Assembly: GCA_030598385.1 (NCBI GenBank) | Contig: JAUVQB010000097.1 | Location: 1-6,173, forward strand | Direction of reading: 5' to 3' | DNA from: Alphaproteobacteria bacterium | GTDB lineage: Bacteria; Pseudomonadota; Alphaproteobacteria; Kiloniellales; JAKSDN01 | Length of the DNA stretch: 6,173 bases | Shown here: in pieces, positions 1 to 5,959 of the stretch | Numbering within the stretch: the first letter of the stretch is position 1 | How the letters are laid out: the number at the start of each line of letters is the position of its first letter | Translations under genes and position numbers: made by a program | The notes under the pieces: model-generated | The model's input: only the letters and a program-made list of their open reading frames with translations | What the model was told of the DNA's origin: nothing | The model's database searches: none

Positions 1-70
1 CCCCTTCGTGGCAAGCGGATCGAAAGCAGAACGCCAGAATATTTCAGAGCCGTCCCAACAACAACGGCAG

Positions 71-101
71 GCTATACAATCAGTGCGTGTGCGCTATCCA
101 A
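71..101 (-). promoter_or_regulatory. Weak candidate leftward promoter for a gene beyond the left edge
   Basis: Read on the minus strand, TTGGAT (96-101) and TATAGC (71-76) resemble sigma70 -35 and -10 boxes, but the 19-base spacer is longer than ideal. The site lies beyond the rpsT terminator candidate and points out of the window. In many alphaproteobacteria dnaA follows rpsT on the same strand, so it could serve dnaA; this is inferred from synteny only. I see no clear DnaA box (TTATCCACA type) and no convincing gene in positions 1-162. Confidence 0.25.
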
Positions 102-162
102 CCGCCGAACGGCCGGCGAGGCGGGCAGGGAACGATCGCAGGAAGCGTCCCGGCGGACCTTG

Positions 163-184
163 AAAATCGAGCCTCGACAGGCTC
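163..184 (-). terminator. Candidate intrinsic terminator of rpsT
   Basis: On the minus strand, GAGCCT and AGGCTC form a perfect 6-bp stem around the tetraloop GTCG (plus positions 169-184). GA and then four T residues follow (163-166). The hairpin starts about 55 bases after the rpsT stop codon, a plausible distance. The T-tract is short, so termination may be partial. Confidence 0.45.
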
Positions 185-210
185 ATGGCTTGCGTGGTTG
201 AAGTTGTCTA

Positions 211-228
211 GCGGGCCTGCCTGCCCGC
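211..228 (-). other. GC-rich hairpin just downstream of rpsT
   Basis: GCGGGC (211-216) and GCCCGC (223-228) form a perfect 6-bp inverted repeat with a 6-base loop, 11 bases after the rpsT stop. No T-run follows on the minus strand. It is therefore more likely a 3'-end stabilising structure, or part of a two-hairpin terminator region with 163-184, than a terminator by itself. Confidence 0.35.
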
Positions 229-238
229 GGCAACGCGC

Positions 239-502
239 TCAGCCCAATTCTTTGACGCGCGCACTGAGCCGAGAAATCTTTCGCGCCGCAGTGTTGCGGT
301 GAAGAATGCCTTTTTGTGCGCCGCGTTGTAACTCCGGCTGCGCCGCCTTGAACGCTGCCTGCGCAGCCGGCTTGTCCCCGGCGGCAATGGCCGTTTCGAC
401 CTTCTTGACGAAAGTTCGAACCCGGCTGACTCGCGAGCGGTTGCTGACCGCGCTACGCGCGTTGCGTCTGATCCGTTTTTTGGCGGACTGGTGATGCGCC
501 AT
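239..502 (-). CDS. rpsT: 30S ribosomal protein S20
   Basis: This gene encodes an 87-residue, very basic protein with the S20 signature: it begins [17 protein letters not shown] and ends [20 protein letters not shown]20 binds 16S rRNA early in assembly of the small subunit and is a three-helix bundle; the length is normal for the family. I chose ATG 502 over the in-frame ATG at 508 because S20 proteins begin MA(N/H)xxSAKKR, and because AGG in the upstream GCAGGTCA is about 9 bases from ATG 502 but only about 3 from ATG 508. It lies downstream of mutM on the same strand, about 140 bases away, with its own promoter (540-568) giving a leader of roughly 30 bases. The frame stays open far upstream into mutM, but that extension has no S20 homology. 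Confidence 0.97.
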   Translation of the reverse strand: MAHHQSAKKRIRRNARSAVSNRSRVSRVRTFVKKVETAIAAGDKPAAQAAFKAAQPELQRGAQKGILHRNTAARKISRLSARVKELG

Positions 503-539
503 TTTCATTGACCTGCGTTTAACCTGAGAAAGCGCCGCG

Positions 540-568
540 CTTATAGCCGTGGCCCACACGGTCGTCAA
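540..568 (-). promoter_or_regulatory. Sigma70-type promoter of rpsT
   Basis: On the minus strand, TTGACG (563-568) and TATAAG (540-545) are separated by exactly 17 bases, close to the sigma70 consensus TTGACA-N17-TATAAT. Transcription would start near 533, giving a leader of about 30 bases before the rpsT ATG. A perfect dyad, GTCGTC-AA-GACGAC (561-574), covers the -35 box and could bind a regulator. Strong independent transcription suits a ribosomal protein gene. Confidence 0.75.
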
Positions 569-641
569 GACGACTCCCTGGAATTGATCGACGATGGTTC
601 TTAAGGGACCAACCGTGTGCAGGAGCCGGGAACCTCCTTTG

Positions 642-1484
642 TTACCGCTGGCGTGTCGGGCAATAGAAGGTGGAGCGCCCCGATTGAACCAACCGGCGTA
701 TGCCGCCCCGCTTTCGATGATCGCAATCACAGCCCGGGCAAGCCTCGCCTTCGCGGCCGTAAACCGCCCAGTGGTGCTGGAAGTAACCCAGCTCGCCGTC
801 GGCGTGGACAAAATCGCGCAGGCTCGAGCCACCGGCATCGATCGCGCGCAAGAGGACGTCGCGCACCGCCCAGGCCAAACGCTCCGCACGGCCGCCCTGC
901 ACGGTATAGGCCTGACGGCGCGGCGACAGCCCGGCCAAGAAGAGCGCCTCGCAGGCGTATATATTGCCCAATCCGGCCACGACTTTTTGGTCCAGCAACG
1001 CCGATTTTATGGGCGTGCGGCGGCCCTTGAGGGAGGACGCCAGAGACCTGCCGTCGAAGCGGTTGCCCAGCGGCTCCGGGCCCAGATCGCACAGCAGCTT
1101 GTGCGATGCCAGGGCGCCGCTCGCCACCAGGTCCATGATCCCGAACCGCCGGGCGTCGTTGAACCGGATCACCTCGCCGGCGTCCGTTTCGAACACCACG
1201 TGATCGTGGGTCTCGAGCGGCGCGCCATCATTGCGCCCCAACACCATGCGTCCGGACATGCCGAGGTGACACAGCAGGGTCTCCTCGCCGTCCAGGCGCA
1301 CGAGGATGTATTTGGCCCGGCGGTCGATGCCCAGCACGCGGCGCCCTTGCAGTCTGGCGGCGAAATTCTTCGGAAAAGGAAACCGCAGGTCCGGCCGTCG
1401 CTGCAGCACGCGCACCAGCCTGCGGCCCTCCAGGTGGGGCCGTAGTCCGCGCACGACGGTTTCGACTTCGGGAAGCTCGGGCAA
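642..1484 (-). CDS. mutM: Formamidopyrimidine-DNA glycosylase (Fpg/MutM) with an atypical zinc finger
   Basis: This is a base-excision repair enzyme that removes 8-oxoguanine and ring-opened purines and nicks the strand (AP lyase). The predicted protein has 280 residues, a normal length. The TTG at 1484 is the only start that places catalytic Pro1 and Glu2 directly after the initiator ([13 protein letters not shown]). AAGGA lies 11 bases upstream, and the in-frame TTG at 1520 would bury the proline. Numbering from Pro1, I see Lys57 (RRAKYIL), Met75 (HLGMSG), Arg111/Arg112/Phe113 (NDARRFG), the helix-two-turn-helix segment with Asn173 ([13 protein letters not shown]), and the GRSTFYC hairpin. 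The oddity is the C-terminal zinc finger: Cys248, Cys251 and Cys253 are present, Cys274 follows at an enlarged spacing, and the expected last cysteine is Arg277 (CPTRQR instead of CPxCQR). Catalytic residues are intact, so activity is plausible. It is divergent from ubiE. Confidence 0.96.
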   Translation of the reverse strand: MPELPEVETVVRGLRPHLEGRRLVRVLQRRPDLRFPFPKNFAARLQGRRVLGIDRRAKYILVRLDGEETLLCHLGMSGRMVLGRNDGAPLETHDHVVFETDAGEVIRFNDARRFGIMDLVASGALASHKLLCDLGPEPLGNRFDGRSLASSLKGRRTPIKSALLDQKVVAGLGNIYACEALFLAGLSPRRQAYTVQGGRAERLAWAVRDVLLRAIDAGGSSLRDFVHADGELGYFQHHWAVYGREGEACPGCDCDHRKRGGIRRLVQSGRSTFYCPTRQR

Positions 1485-1592
1485 GGGTGAAGCAGTCCTT
1501 GGTGGATCGGCGGCCAACAAAAAGCGGCACCGGCGGCACCGATTGGTCGCCGGCGGCCGGGTGCAGAGTAGCGCGAAGCCGGAGCGCGCGCT
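1485..1592. promoter_or_regulatory. Divergent mutM/ubiE spacer with dyad and tandem repeat
   Basis: This 108-base spacer must carry the signals for both mutM (leftward) and ubiE (rightward). I find no good sigma70 match in it. It contains a near-perfect inverted repeat, CGGCGGCCAA (1508-1517) and TTGGTCGCCG (1543-1552), 9 of 10 positions pairing. Between and partly within the arms lies a perfect 9-base tandem repeat, GCGGCACCG twice (1524-1541). The dyad could be an operator shared by the two genes, but GC-rich sequence produces such patterns easily. GGAG at 1581-1584 is the probable ubiE ribosome binding site. Confidence 0.35.
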
Positions 1593-2414
1593 ATGGTCCG
1601 CGCCATGAGTCCCGACAAGACGTCACATTCGACCGTCGACGGCGCCTCCAGCACGGAGGAGGTCGCCTCTTTCGGTTTCGAAACGGTGCCGGAGCCCGAG
1701 AAGGCGCGGCGCGTGCGCCGCGTCTTCGAGAGCGTGTCCGGCCGCTACGATCTGATGAACGATCTCATGTCGGGCGGCGTCCATCGCTTGTGGAAGCAAG
1801 CCATGATCGATTGGCTGGCGCCGCGCCCGGGTATCCGCCTGCTGGATGTCGCCGGCGGCACGGGCGACATCGCGCTTCGCGTGACAGCGCGCCTCGGCAT
1901 CGGCCGGGTGGGGGAGATCGTGGTCTGCGATTTGACGCCCGAGATGTTGCAGGTCGGGCGCGACCGCGCCGTCGACCGAGGAATCCTGGCGGGCCATCCG
2001 GGCAGCCCACGTTGGGTCTGCGGCAACGCCGAAGCGCTTCCTTTGGCCGACCGCAGCGTCGAGGCCTATACCATCGCCTTCGGCCTGCGCAATGTCACAC
2101 GGATCGATGCCGCGCTCGCCGAGGCGCGGCGCGTTTTGCGGCCGGGCGGGCGGTTCCTCTGCCTCGAGTTCAGCCAAGTGGCGGCACCGCTGCTCTCAGA
2201 GCTCTACGATCTCTATTCTTTCAAGGTGTTACCGTCTTTGGGAGAGTGGGTGACCGGCGACCGCGACGCTTATCGCTATCTCGTCGAATCGATCCGGCGG
2301 TTCCCGCCGCAGGACGAGCTTGCGGGCCGTATTGCGTCGGCCGGTTTCGACCGGGTGCGCTACCGCAATCTTTCCGGCGGCATCGCGGCCCTTCATTCGG
2401 CCTGGCGTCTTTGA
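1593..2414 (+). CDS. ubiE: UbiE, ubiquinone C-methyltransferase
   Basis: This is a SAM-dependent class I methyltransferase that performs the C-methylation step of ubiquinone synthesis (of menaquinone too where that pathway exists). The 273-residue protein shows the UbiE signature [18 protein letters not shown] (51-68), the SAM-binding motif [10 protein letters not shown] (83-92), the acidic CDLTPEML (112-119), GNAEALP (144-150), FGLRNV (163-168), and the C-terminal [18 protein letters not shown] 1593 has GGAG 8 bases upstream. ATG 1605 is an in-frame alternative that would remove only four residues; the first ~25 residues are unconserved, so the sequence does not decide firmly. The gene is followed almost at once by ubiB, consistent with co-transcription. 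Length and motifs look normal. Confidence 0.96.
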   Translation: MVRAMSPDKTSHSTVDGASSTEEVASFGFETVPEPEKARRVRRVFESVSGRYDLMNDLMSGGVHRLWKQAMIDWLAPRPGIRLLDVAGGTGDIALRVTARLGIGRVGEIVVCDLTPEMLQVGRDRAVDRGILAGHPGSPRWVCGNAEALPLADRSVEAYTIAFGLRNVTRIDAALAEARRVLRPGGRFLCLEFSQVAAPLLSELYDLYSFKVLPSLGEWVTGDRDAYRYLVESIRRFPPQDELAGRIASAGFDRVRYRNLSGGIAALHSAWRL

Positions 2415-2419
2415 TCTCG

Positions 2420-4078
2420 ATGCTGCGTCCGGTACGTACCCTCTTCAGGCTGCTCGTGATCGCCCGCACCCTGGCCCGGCACGATGCCCTTGCCGCGCTC
2501 GAAGTCTTGCAGGTGGCGCCGGGGCTGCTGTGGTTTGCGCGCCTGGGCTCGCGCCGCGACGTCGCCGGACGGCCGGGACAGAAGCTGGCCCGCGCGCTCA
2601 CCGAGTTGGGCCCCACGTTTATCAAGCTCGGGCAATTCCTCTCGACACGCGCAGACCTGCTGGGCGAGCAGGTGGCGGCCGACCTTTCCGAACTACAGGA
2701 CCGGCTGCCGCCCTTCGACAGCCGCGACGCCCGCGCCACCATCGAAAACGAGCTGGGCCGCCCAATTGACGAGCTGTTTTCCCGCTTCGAGAATTCGCCG
2801 GTGTCGGCCGCGTCGATCGCCCAAGTCCACCTCGCGGTGGTGAAAGACGACGACCGGGCGCCGGAGGATCCAGGCGTTTCGAGCCCGGCCGAGACCGCCG
2901 CCGAGACCACAGCTGCTTCGGCCGGCGCGGCCGCCTTGGGCGATCTCGTGGAACCTGTCGAGAACTGGAGCGGCCGTGAGGTCGCCGTGAAGGTGCTGCG
3001 GCCCGGCGTCGAGCAGGCCTTCGCCCGCGATTTGGAGCTGTTTTATACGGTAGCCGATGTGGTCGAGCGCACTCAGCCGAAGCTGCGCCGCCTGAAGCCG
3101 CGCGAAGTGGTCGGGGTGTTCGAGGAAACGGTCAAGCTGGAGATGGATCTGCGCATGGAGGCGGCGGCGGCATCCGAACTGCGCGCCAACTTCGCCGACG
3201 ATCCCGACTATCACGTTCCCGCCATCGACTGGCAGCACACCTCGCGCCGCGTTCTTACGCTCGAGCGGGTCGGCGGCATTCCTCTCGACGACCGCGATGC
3301 TTTGACCGCCGCCGGCCACAACCTCACCGAGGTTTTGACCAAAGCCGCGACCATCTTCTTCAAGCAGGTGTTCCGAGACGGGCTGTTCCATGGCGATCAG
3401 CATCCCGGCAACATGTGGGTCGACCCGGACGGCAATATCGTCGCCGTGGATTTCGGTATCATGGGCCGGCTCGACCGCCGCACGCGGTACTACCTGGCCG
3501 ACATGCTGCTGGCGACCCTGGCGCGGGACTATCGCCGCCTTGCCGAGGTGCATGTCGAGGCCGGATACCTGCCGCAGGGCCACCCGCCCGACATCTTCGC
3601 CCAGGCCTTGCGCTCGGTCTGCGAGCCGATTTTCGGACGGACGCTCAATCAGATCTCCTTCGCGCGCCTCTTGGCCCAGCTCCTGCAACTCACCGAATCC
3701 TTCGACATGCCGGTCCAGCCCCAACTCCTGCTGCTGCAGAAGAACATGCTGATGGCCGAGGGGATCAGCCGCCGCCTCGATCCGGGCCTCAACATCTGGG
3801 TCCTCGCCCAGCCGCTGATCATCGACTGGGTGCGCGAGAACCGGGGCCCCGAGGCCCGGCTCAAGGATGCGGCCCAGGATTTGGGCGAGAGCCTGCAGCG
3901 CCTGCCGCGCCTGCTCTCGGAGGTGGAGCGCGCCTCGGGCCAGATTGCCCGCGACGGCCTGCGTCTCGACCCGGATTCCGCCAAGAGTCTCGGCTCCGCC
4001 GGCCGCGACCGCGGATCGAGAATTGCCCTGCTGATCGCGGCGGTAGCCCTGGTCGCGGCCGTTATCGCTTTGATTTAG
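2420..4078 (+). CDS. ubiB: UbiB, kinase-like (ABC1/ADCK/COQ8 family) ubiquinone biosynthesis protein
   Basis: UbiB is an atypical, membrane-associated protein-kinase-like ATPase required for ubiquinone synthesis. The 552-residue protein shows the family KxGQ motif (Lys69-Gln72, TFIKLGQFLSTRADLL), the nucleotide loop SAASIAQVH (129-137), AVKVLRPG with Lys191, the ExD motif (Glu241, Asp243), HGDQHPGN (324-331) and DFG (344-346). A hydrophobic C-terminal helix (about 534-552) probably anchors it in the inner membrane; many UbiB proteins have two. Unusual is a ~44-residue Ala/Glu/Thr-rich, probably disordered insertion (about 142-185) between the nucleotide loop and the AVK strand. ATG 2420 lies 5 bases after the ubiE stop. 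An in-frame TTG at 2411 overlaps that stop (TTGA) and would give the N-terminus MISMLRP, a style common in this family, so it is a real alternative. No strong ribosome binding site is visible, suggesting translational coupling. Confidence 0.95.
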   Translation: MLRPVRTLFRLLVIARTLARHDALAALEVLQVAPGLLWFARLGSRRDVAGRPGQKLARALTELGPTFIKLGQFLSTRADLLGEQVAADLSELQDRLPPFDSRDARATIENELGRPIDELFSRFENSPVSAASIAQVHLAVVKDDDRAPEDPGVSSPAETAAETTAASAGAAALGDLVEPVENWSGREVAVKVLRPGVEQAFARDLELFYTVADVVERTQPKLRRLKPREVVGVFEETVKLEMDLRMEAAAASELRANFADDPDYHVPAIDWQHTSRRVLTLERVGGIPLDDRDALTAAGHNLTEVLTKAATIFFKQVFRDGLFHGDQHPGNMWVDPDGNIVAVDFGIMGRLDRRTRYYLADMLLATLARDYRRLAEVHVEAGYLPQGHPPDIFAQALRSVCEPIFGRTLNQISFARLLAQLLQLTESFDMPVQPQLLLLQKNMLMAEGISRRLDPGLNIWVLAQPLIIDWVRENRGPEARLKDAAQDLGESLQRLPRLLSEVERASGQIARDGLRLDPDSAKSLGSAGRDRGSRIALLIAAVALVAAVIALI

Positions 4079-4090
4079 AAAAAGTTTTCT
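4077..4090. repeat. AT-rich palindrome at the ubiB stop codon
   Basis: AGAAAA (4077-4082) and TTTTCT (4085-4090) form a perfect inverted repeat with a 2-base centre that overlaps the ubiB TAG stop. It is too AT-rich and too short to be a convincing intrinsic terminator, though it could be a protein site. Part of it, AAGTTTTCT, resembles the ATGTTTTCT of the later coaBC start repeats. Confidence 0.3.
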
Positions 4091-4096
4091 CGGTTC

Positions 4097-4125
4097 TTGT
4101 CAGAACGGTCCGGGCATCTTAAATT
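4097..4125 (+). promoter_or_regulatory. Candidate sigma70 promoter for coaBC-dut
   Basis: TTGTCA (4097-4102) matches the -35 consensus at 5 of 6 positions and TAAATT (4120-4125) matches the -10 at 4 of 6, with an ideal 17-base spacer. It lies in a 113-base AT-rich gap between GC-rich genes. A start near 4132 would give a leader of about 60 bases. This implies that coaBC-dut can be transcribed separately from ubiE-ubiB. Confidence 0.55.
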
Positions 4126-4129
4126 ATCT

Positions 4130-4159
4130 ACGGTGCAACACCGTGAAATTGTTTCAATT
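4130..4159 (+). promoter_or_regulatory. Two adjacent dyads at the predicted 5' end of the coaBC transcript
   Basis: ACGGTG-CAA-CACCGT (4130-4144) is a perfect 6-bp stem with a 3-base loop at the predicted transcription start. It is followed by AATTG-TTT-CAATT (4147-4159), a perfect 5-bp dyad overlapping an alternative one, TGAAA-TTG-TTTCA (4144-4156). They could be operator half-sites in DNA or small hairpins in the leader RNA. I recognise no known regulator or riboswitch consensus. Confidence 0.35.
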
Positions 4160-4169
4160 GCGCAGACCA

Positions 4170-4202
4170 AAAGATGTTTTCTGGGTGAAAGATGTTTTCT
4201 GG
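4170..4202 (+). repeat. 15-base direct repeat (18-base period) duplicating the coaBC start
   Basis: AAAGATGTTTTCTGG occurs at 4170-4184 and again at 4188-4202, identical in all 15 bases. The second copy contains the coaBC start ATG 4192. The first contains ATG 4174, in the same frame, which encodes M-F-S-G and then stops at TGA 4186-4188. The first copy is therefore a four-codon ORF repeating the first four codons' product (MFSG) of coaBC. Its GGGTGA end (4183-4188) also serves as the likely Shine-Dalgarno sequence of coaBC. Confidence 0.85.
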
Positions 4203-5433
4203 CCAACGCATCCTGCTGATCGTCTCCGGTGGCATCGCCGCCTACAAGAGCCTTGAGCTGATCCGCCGCCTGCGCGAGGGCGGCGCGACCGTGCGCTGTA
4301 TCCTGACCCGCGCCGGCGCCGAGTTCGTCACGCCCTTGAGCCTGGCGGCGCTCAGCGGCGACAAGGTCTATGACGACCTCTTCTCCCTGACCGACGAGGC
4401 GGAGATGGGCCATATCGAGCTGTCCCGCGACGCCGACTTGCTGGTGGTGGCGCCGGCCAGCGCCGACCTGCTGGCCAAGATGGCGACGGGCCAGGCGGAC
4501 GATCTGGCGACGACGGCCCTGCTGGCCACCGACAAGCCGATATTGGTGGCGCCGGCCATGAACGTACGCATGTGGGAACACGCCGCGACACAAGCCAATA
4601 TGGCGCTCTTGGACGAGCGCGGCGTCCTCAGCGTGGGGCCCTCGGAAGGCGAGATGGCCTGCGGCGAGTTCGGTTTCGGCCGGCTGGCGGAACCCGAGGA
4701 AATCGCGGCGGCCATCGCCGATTTTTTTCGCAGCAACAACCGCTTGAGGGGAACCCGCGCCCTGGTCACCAGCGGGCCGACTTATGAGGCGATCGACCCG
4801 GTCCGCTATATCGCCAATCGTTCCTCGGGACGCCAGGGCCACGCCATAGCCGACGCCCTGTCGCGCCTCGGCGCCGAGACGACGCTGATCTCCGGGCCGA
4901 CCGGACTTGGCGATCCGCCTGGCGTCCGGGTCGTGCGCGTCGAATCGGCGGAGGACATGATGGCGGCCTGCCAGGCGGCCTTGCCGGTCGGCGTGGCGGT
5001 CTGCGCGGCCGCGGTGGCGGATTGGAAGGTCACGTCCGCCAACCCCCAGAAGCTCAAGAAGGACGGCGGCCTGCCGCGCCTGGACCTGGCGCCCAACCCC
5101 GACATCCTGGCCAGCCTGTCGGCGGCCGGGACCGAGCGCCCGGCCCTGGTAATCGGGTTTGCCGCAGAAACGGAAAATGTGATCGAGCATGCCAAGGCCA
5201 AGCGCGCCAAGAAGGGCTGCGACTGGATCCTGGCCAACGACGTCGGCCCCGCGACCGGCACCTTCGGCGGCGCCAGGAATCGAATCCACATGATCGACGA
5301 TCGGGGCGTCGAGGCCTGGCCGGTCATGACCAAGACCGCCGTCGCCGCCGAGCTGGCCGAACGAATCGCGGATCATCTCGCCGCCGGATCGGGCAAGGGG
5401 CCCGCGGCGCGCCGAGGGAAGACAGCAGCATGA
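4192..5433 (+). CDS. coaBC: Bifunctional phosphopantothenoylcysteine decarboxylase / phosphopantothenate-cysteine ligase
   Basis: CoaBC performs two successive steps of coenzyme A synthesis: ligation of cysteine to 4'-phosphopantothenate (CoaB) and FMN-dependent decarboxylation to 4'-phosphopantetheine (CoaC). The 413-residue protein has both domains at normal length. The N-terminal CoaC flavoprotein domain (about 1-180) shows VSGGIAAYK, catalytic His74 (MGHIEL), PAMN (121-124), and the substrate clamp [10 protein letters not shown] with Cys157. The C-terminal CoaB domain (about 185-395) shows [20 protein letters not shown] with Asn209, KLKK (287-290), GFAAETEN (322-329) and a late [11 protein letters not shown] 4192 has GGTGA ending 3 bases upstream, which pairs with the UCACC part of the 16S tail at proper aligned spacing; [14 protein letters not shown] fits family N-termini. 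It overlaps dut by ATGA, so the two are translationally coupled. Confidence 0.97.
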   Translation: MFSGQRILLIVSGGIAAYKSLELIRRLREGGATVRCILTRAGAEFVTPLSLAALSGDKVYDDLFSLTDEAEMGHIELSRDADLLVVAPASADLLAKMATGQADDLATTALLATDKPILVAPAMNVRMWEHAATQANMALLDERGVLSVGPSEGEMACGEFGFGRLAEPEEIAAAIADFFRSNNRLRGTRALVTSGPTYEAIDPVRYIANRSSGRQGHAIADALSRLGAETTLISGPTGLGDPPGVRVVRVESAEDMMAACQAALPVGVAVCAAAVADWKVTSANPQKLKKDGGLPRLDLAPNPDILASLSAAGTERPALVIGFAAETENVIEHAKAKRAKKGCDWILANDVGPATGTFGGARNRIHMIDDRGVEAWPVMTKTAVAAELAERIADHLAAGSGKGPAARRGKTAA

Positions 5434-5936
5434 CGAAACTCAGCGTACCCGTACAGCAGTTGCCCCACGGCCGAGACCTGCCGCTGCCCGGCTATGCGAC
5501 GGCCGACAGCGCCGGCATGGACCTGTTGGCCGCGGTGGCGGACGAGGTCACGCTGGCCCCGGGCGAGCGCCGGCTCATCCCGACCGGCGTGGCGATCGCC
5601 CTGCCGGCCGGCACCGAGGCGCAGGTACGCCCGCGTTCGGGCCTGGCCTTGAAGCACGGCCTCAGCGTCCTCAACGCGCCGGGCACGATCGACGCCGACT
5701 ATCGCGGCGAGGTGGGGGTCATCCTGATCAACCTGGGCCAGGCGCCGGTGACGCTCAGCCGGGGCGAGCGCATCGCGCAACTGGTCGTGGCGCCCTGCCA
5801 ACAAATCGCCTGGCAGCCGACCGAAAGCCTGGACGCCAGCGCCCGCGGCACCGGCGGCTTCGGCTCGACCGGCCTCGATGGGCGAGAGGGTGACGGGCGA
5901 AAGAGCGGCGCTGGCTCCGCGGCCGCATCGTCTTAG
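5430..5936 (+). CDS. dut: dUTP diphosphatase (dUTPase)
   Basis: Dut hydrolyses dUTP to dUMP and pyrophosphate, which limits uracil in DNA and feeds dTMP synthesis; the enzyme works as a homotrimer. All five motifs are present in the 168 residues: I, SAGMDLLA with Asp31; II, RPRSGLA (67-73); [12 protein letters not shown] with catalytic Asp88 and Tyr91; [11 protein letters not shown] (111-119); [11 protein letters not shown] (139-148) with the stacking Phe144. The start ATG overlaps the coaBC stop (ATGA), so translation is probably coupled; GAGG about 12 bases upstream is a weak binding site. The protein continues about 20 residues past motif V with a Gly/Ser/Ala-rich tail, whereas most bacterial dUTPases end within a few residues. 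This tail is probably disordered and of unknown use. Confidence 0.97.
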   Translation: MTKLSVPVQQLPHGRDLPLPGYATADSAGMDLLAAVADEVTLAPGERRLIPTGVAIALPAGTEAQVRPRSGLALKHGLSVLNAPGTIDADYRGEVGVILINLGQAPVTLSRGERIAQLVVAPCQQIAWQPTESLDASARGTGGFGSTGLDGREGDGRKSGAGSAAASS

Positions 5937-5959
5937 CCCCGGGGGACCATAGCCAAACG

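Noticed and set aside
91..105. TATCCA-containing stretch as a possible DnaA box
   Set aside because: CTATCCAAC differs too much from TTATCCACA, and no second copy is nearby.
87..302. A 71-residue plus-strand frame at the left edge
   Set aside because: It overlaps rpsT antisense and the terminator candidates, has no good ribosome binding site, and its composition is not protein-like.
239..889. A 216-residue minus-strand reading frame ending in S20
   Set aside because: Only the last 87 residues match S20. The upstream part crosses the rpsT promoter and the mutM gene in another frame and has no recognisable domain.
594..1445. A 283-residue plus-strand frame opposite mutM
   Set aside because: It is antisense to the conserved MutM sequence and shows no domain of its own.
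1487..2419. A long plus-strand frame upstream of and in frame with ubiB, suggesting a fusion
   Set aside because: It runs through ubiE in a different frame, gives an Arg-rich sequence typical of GC-rich shadow frames, and UbiB family homology starts only at about 2420.
4075..5376. A 433-residue minus-strand frame opposite coaBC
   Set aside because: It is antisense to clear CoaBC motifs over the whole length and has the Gly/Arg/His/Gln-rich composition of a shadow frame.
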